64,000 nt of DNA, taken from positions 6,206,501-6,270,500 of the forward strand of contig CANTUQ010000055.1 of the NCBI GenBank assembly GCA_947683425.1. Direction: 5' to 3'. Both the position numbers and the translations under genes were made by a program. Of this stretch, positions 63,615-64,000 are shown one piece after another. How positions within the stretch are numbered: position 1 is the stretch's first letter; every line of letters begins with the position of its first letter. The stretch comes from Excoecaria cochinchinensis (taxonomy: Eukaryota > Streptophyta > Magnoliopsida > Malpighiales > Euphorbiaceae). The notes beneath the pieces were generated by a model, which was not told where the DNA came from, ran no database searches, and saw nothing but the letters and a program-made list of their open reading frames with translations.

Positions 63615-64000
63615 AAATGCAGTCCCTCCACCAGATATATGATCGGGTCCGGTCCACCTGAGCGGCATATTTGGCAAGAGCTATATGGAGATGAATACGT
63701 CGCTGTCACTCATCAGGAGAGTGGAGAAGAAGACTATGTTTTTAGATGCTTTATTTCTTTTTATTTCAAAAACTTCTTATGACAGTTTGGTTATTTTGAT
63801 ATGATGAACAATTTTACTTATTTGTGTGGTGTTTCTAACGATTTCATTTCCTTTGTCACTATTCATTCATTCATTTTTTACATTAACCCAATTGATACAG
63901 CTCCATCTAATCTCGAAACTTTGGGAAATCTAAACAAAATCTTGATAGTATCTGATATAACTCCTGAAGAGAGGATCATTCTGAGAGATAATGTTAAAAA
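63615..64000 (+). other. Non-coding 3' region of third Tat element
   Basis: Related to 40080-40400; no protease or RT begins here, so this sister also appears to lack pol. The element continues beyond the window. Confidence 0.5.

Overview
The window is repeat-dominated nuclear DNA of a flowering plant, almost certainly a eudicot. It is AT-rich, with nested Ty3/gypsy (Tekay-like and Tat/Ogre-like) and Ty1/copia retrotransposons, a Stowaway-like MITE and one spliced host gene. I see no rRNA, tRNA or CRISPR, and nothing bacterial. Species cannot be named from sequence alone. Most long open frames are fragments of retrotransposon gag/pol or chance frames in LTRs.

Layout. 1-669 is a gypsy LTR remnant. 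About 2825-15089 is an old, decayed Tat element. Its 5' LTR was split by a Tat-family solo LTR (3240-10498, target duplication GTCAT on both sides), which was itself entered by a Tekay element (4675-9873) that lost the start of its 5' LTR and nearly all of pol. 15090-about 19880 is a 5'-truncated copia element. 19924-20186 is a MITE. 20831-22339 is the only apparently intact host gene, a two-exon BCS1-like AAA-ATPase with a TATA box and poly(A) signal. 22559-30480 is a complete-length but decayed minus-strand copia element with two 423-bp LTRs and a perfect CAATA target duplication, inserted about 215 bp after the gene's stop codon. 30486-32347 holds no recognisable gene. 32348-36370 is the 5' part of a second Tekay element, cut off in its protease. 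36367-46334 is a gag-only, non-autonomous Tat element with a 34-copy tandem array in its 3' untranslated region. 46335-about 53135 is a minus-strand Tat element, its LTR interrupted by a 1.8-kb solo LTR. 53393-55985 is a 1,036-bp tandem repeat. 55986-58683 is the 3' end of another minus-strand Tat element. 58684-64000 is a further plus-strand gag-bearing Tat element running off the window.

The most interesting signal is structural. Nearly every LTR family here, although unrelated in sequence, carries a short GC-rich, CpG-rich block of small perfect inverted repeats inside otherwise AT-rich DNA. In four Tat LTRs the block lies at the same place (about 130-410 bp from the LTR start, upstream of a TATA-like box) but with different words in each. 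One 13-bp palindrome, GCACGA-S-TCGTGC, is shared by a Tekay LTR and a Tat LTR. The copia element has an analogous block in its leader, with about 16 CACGTG sites in about 510 bp. Two of the 5' LTR truncations fall at the edge of such a block. I propose these blocks as fast-evolving, position-conserved hairpin or protein-binding cassettes. All function is inference.
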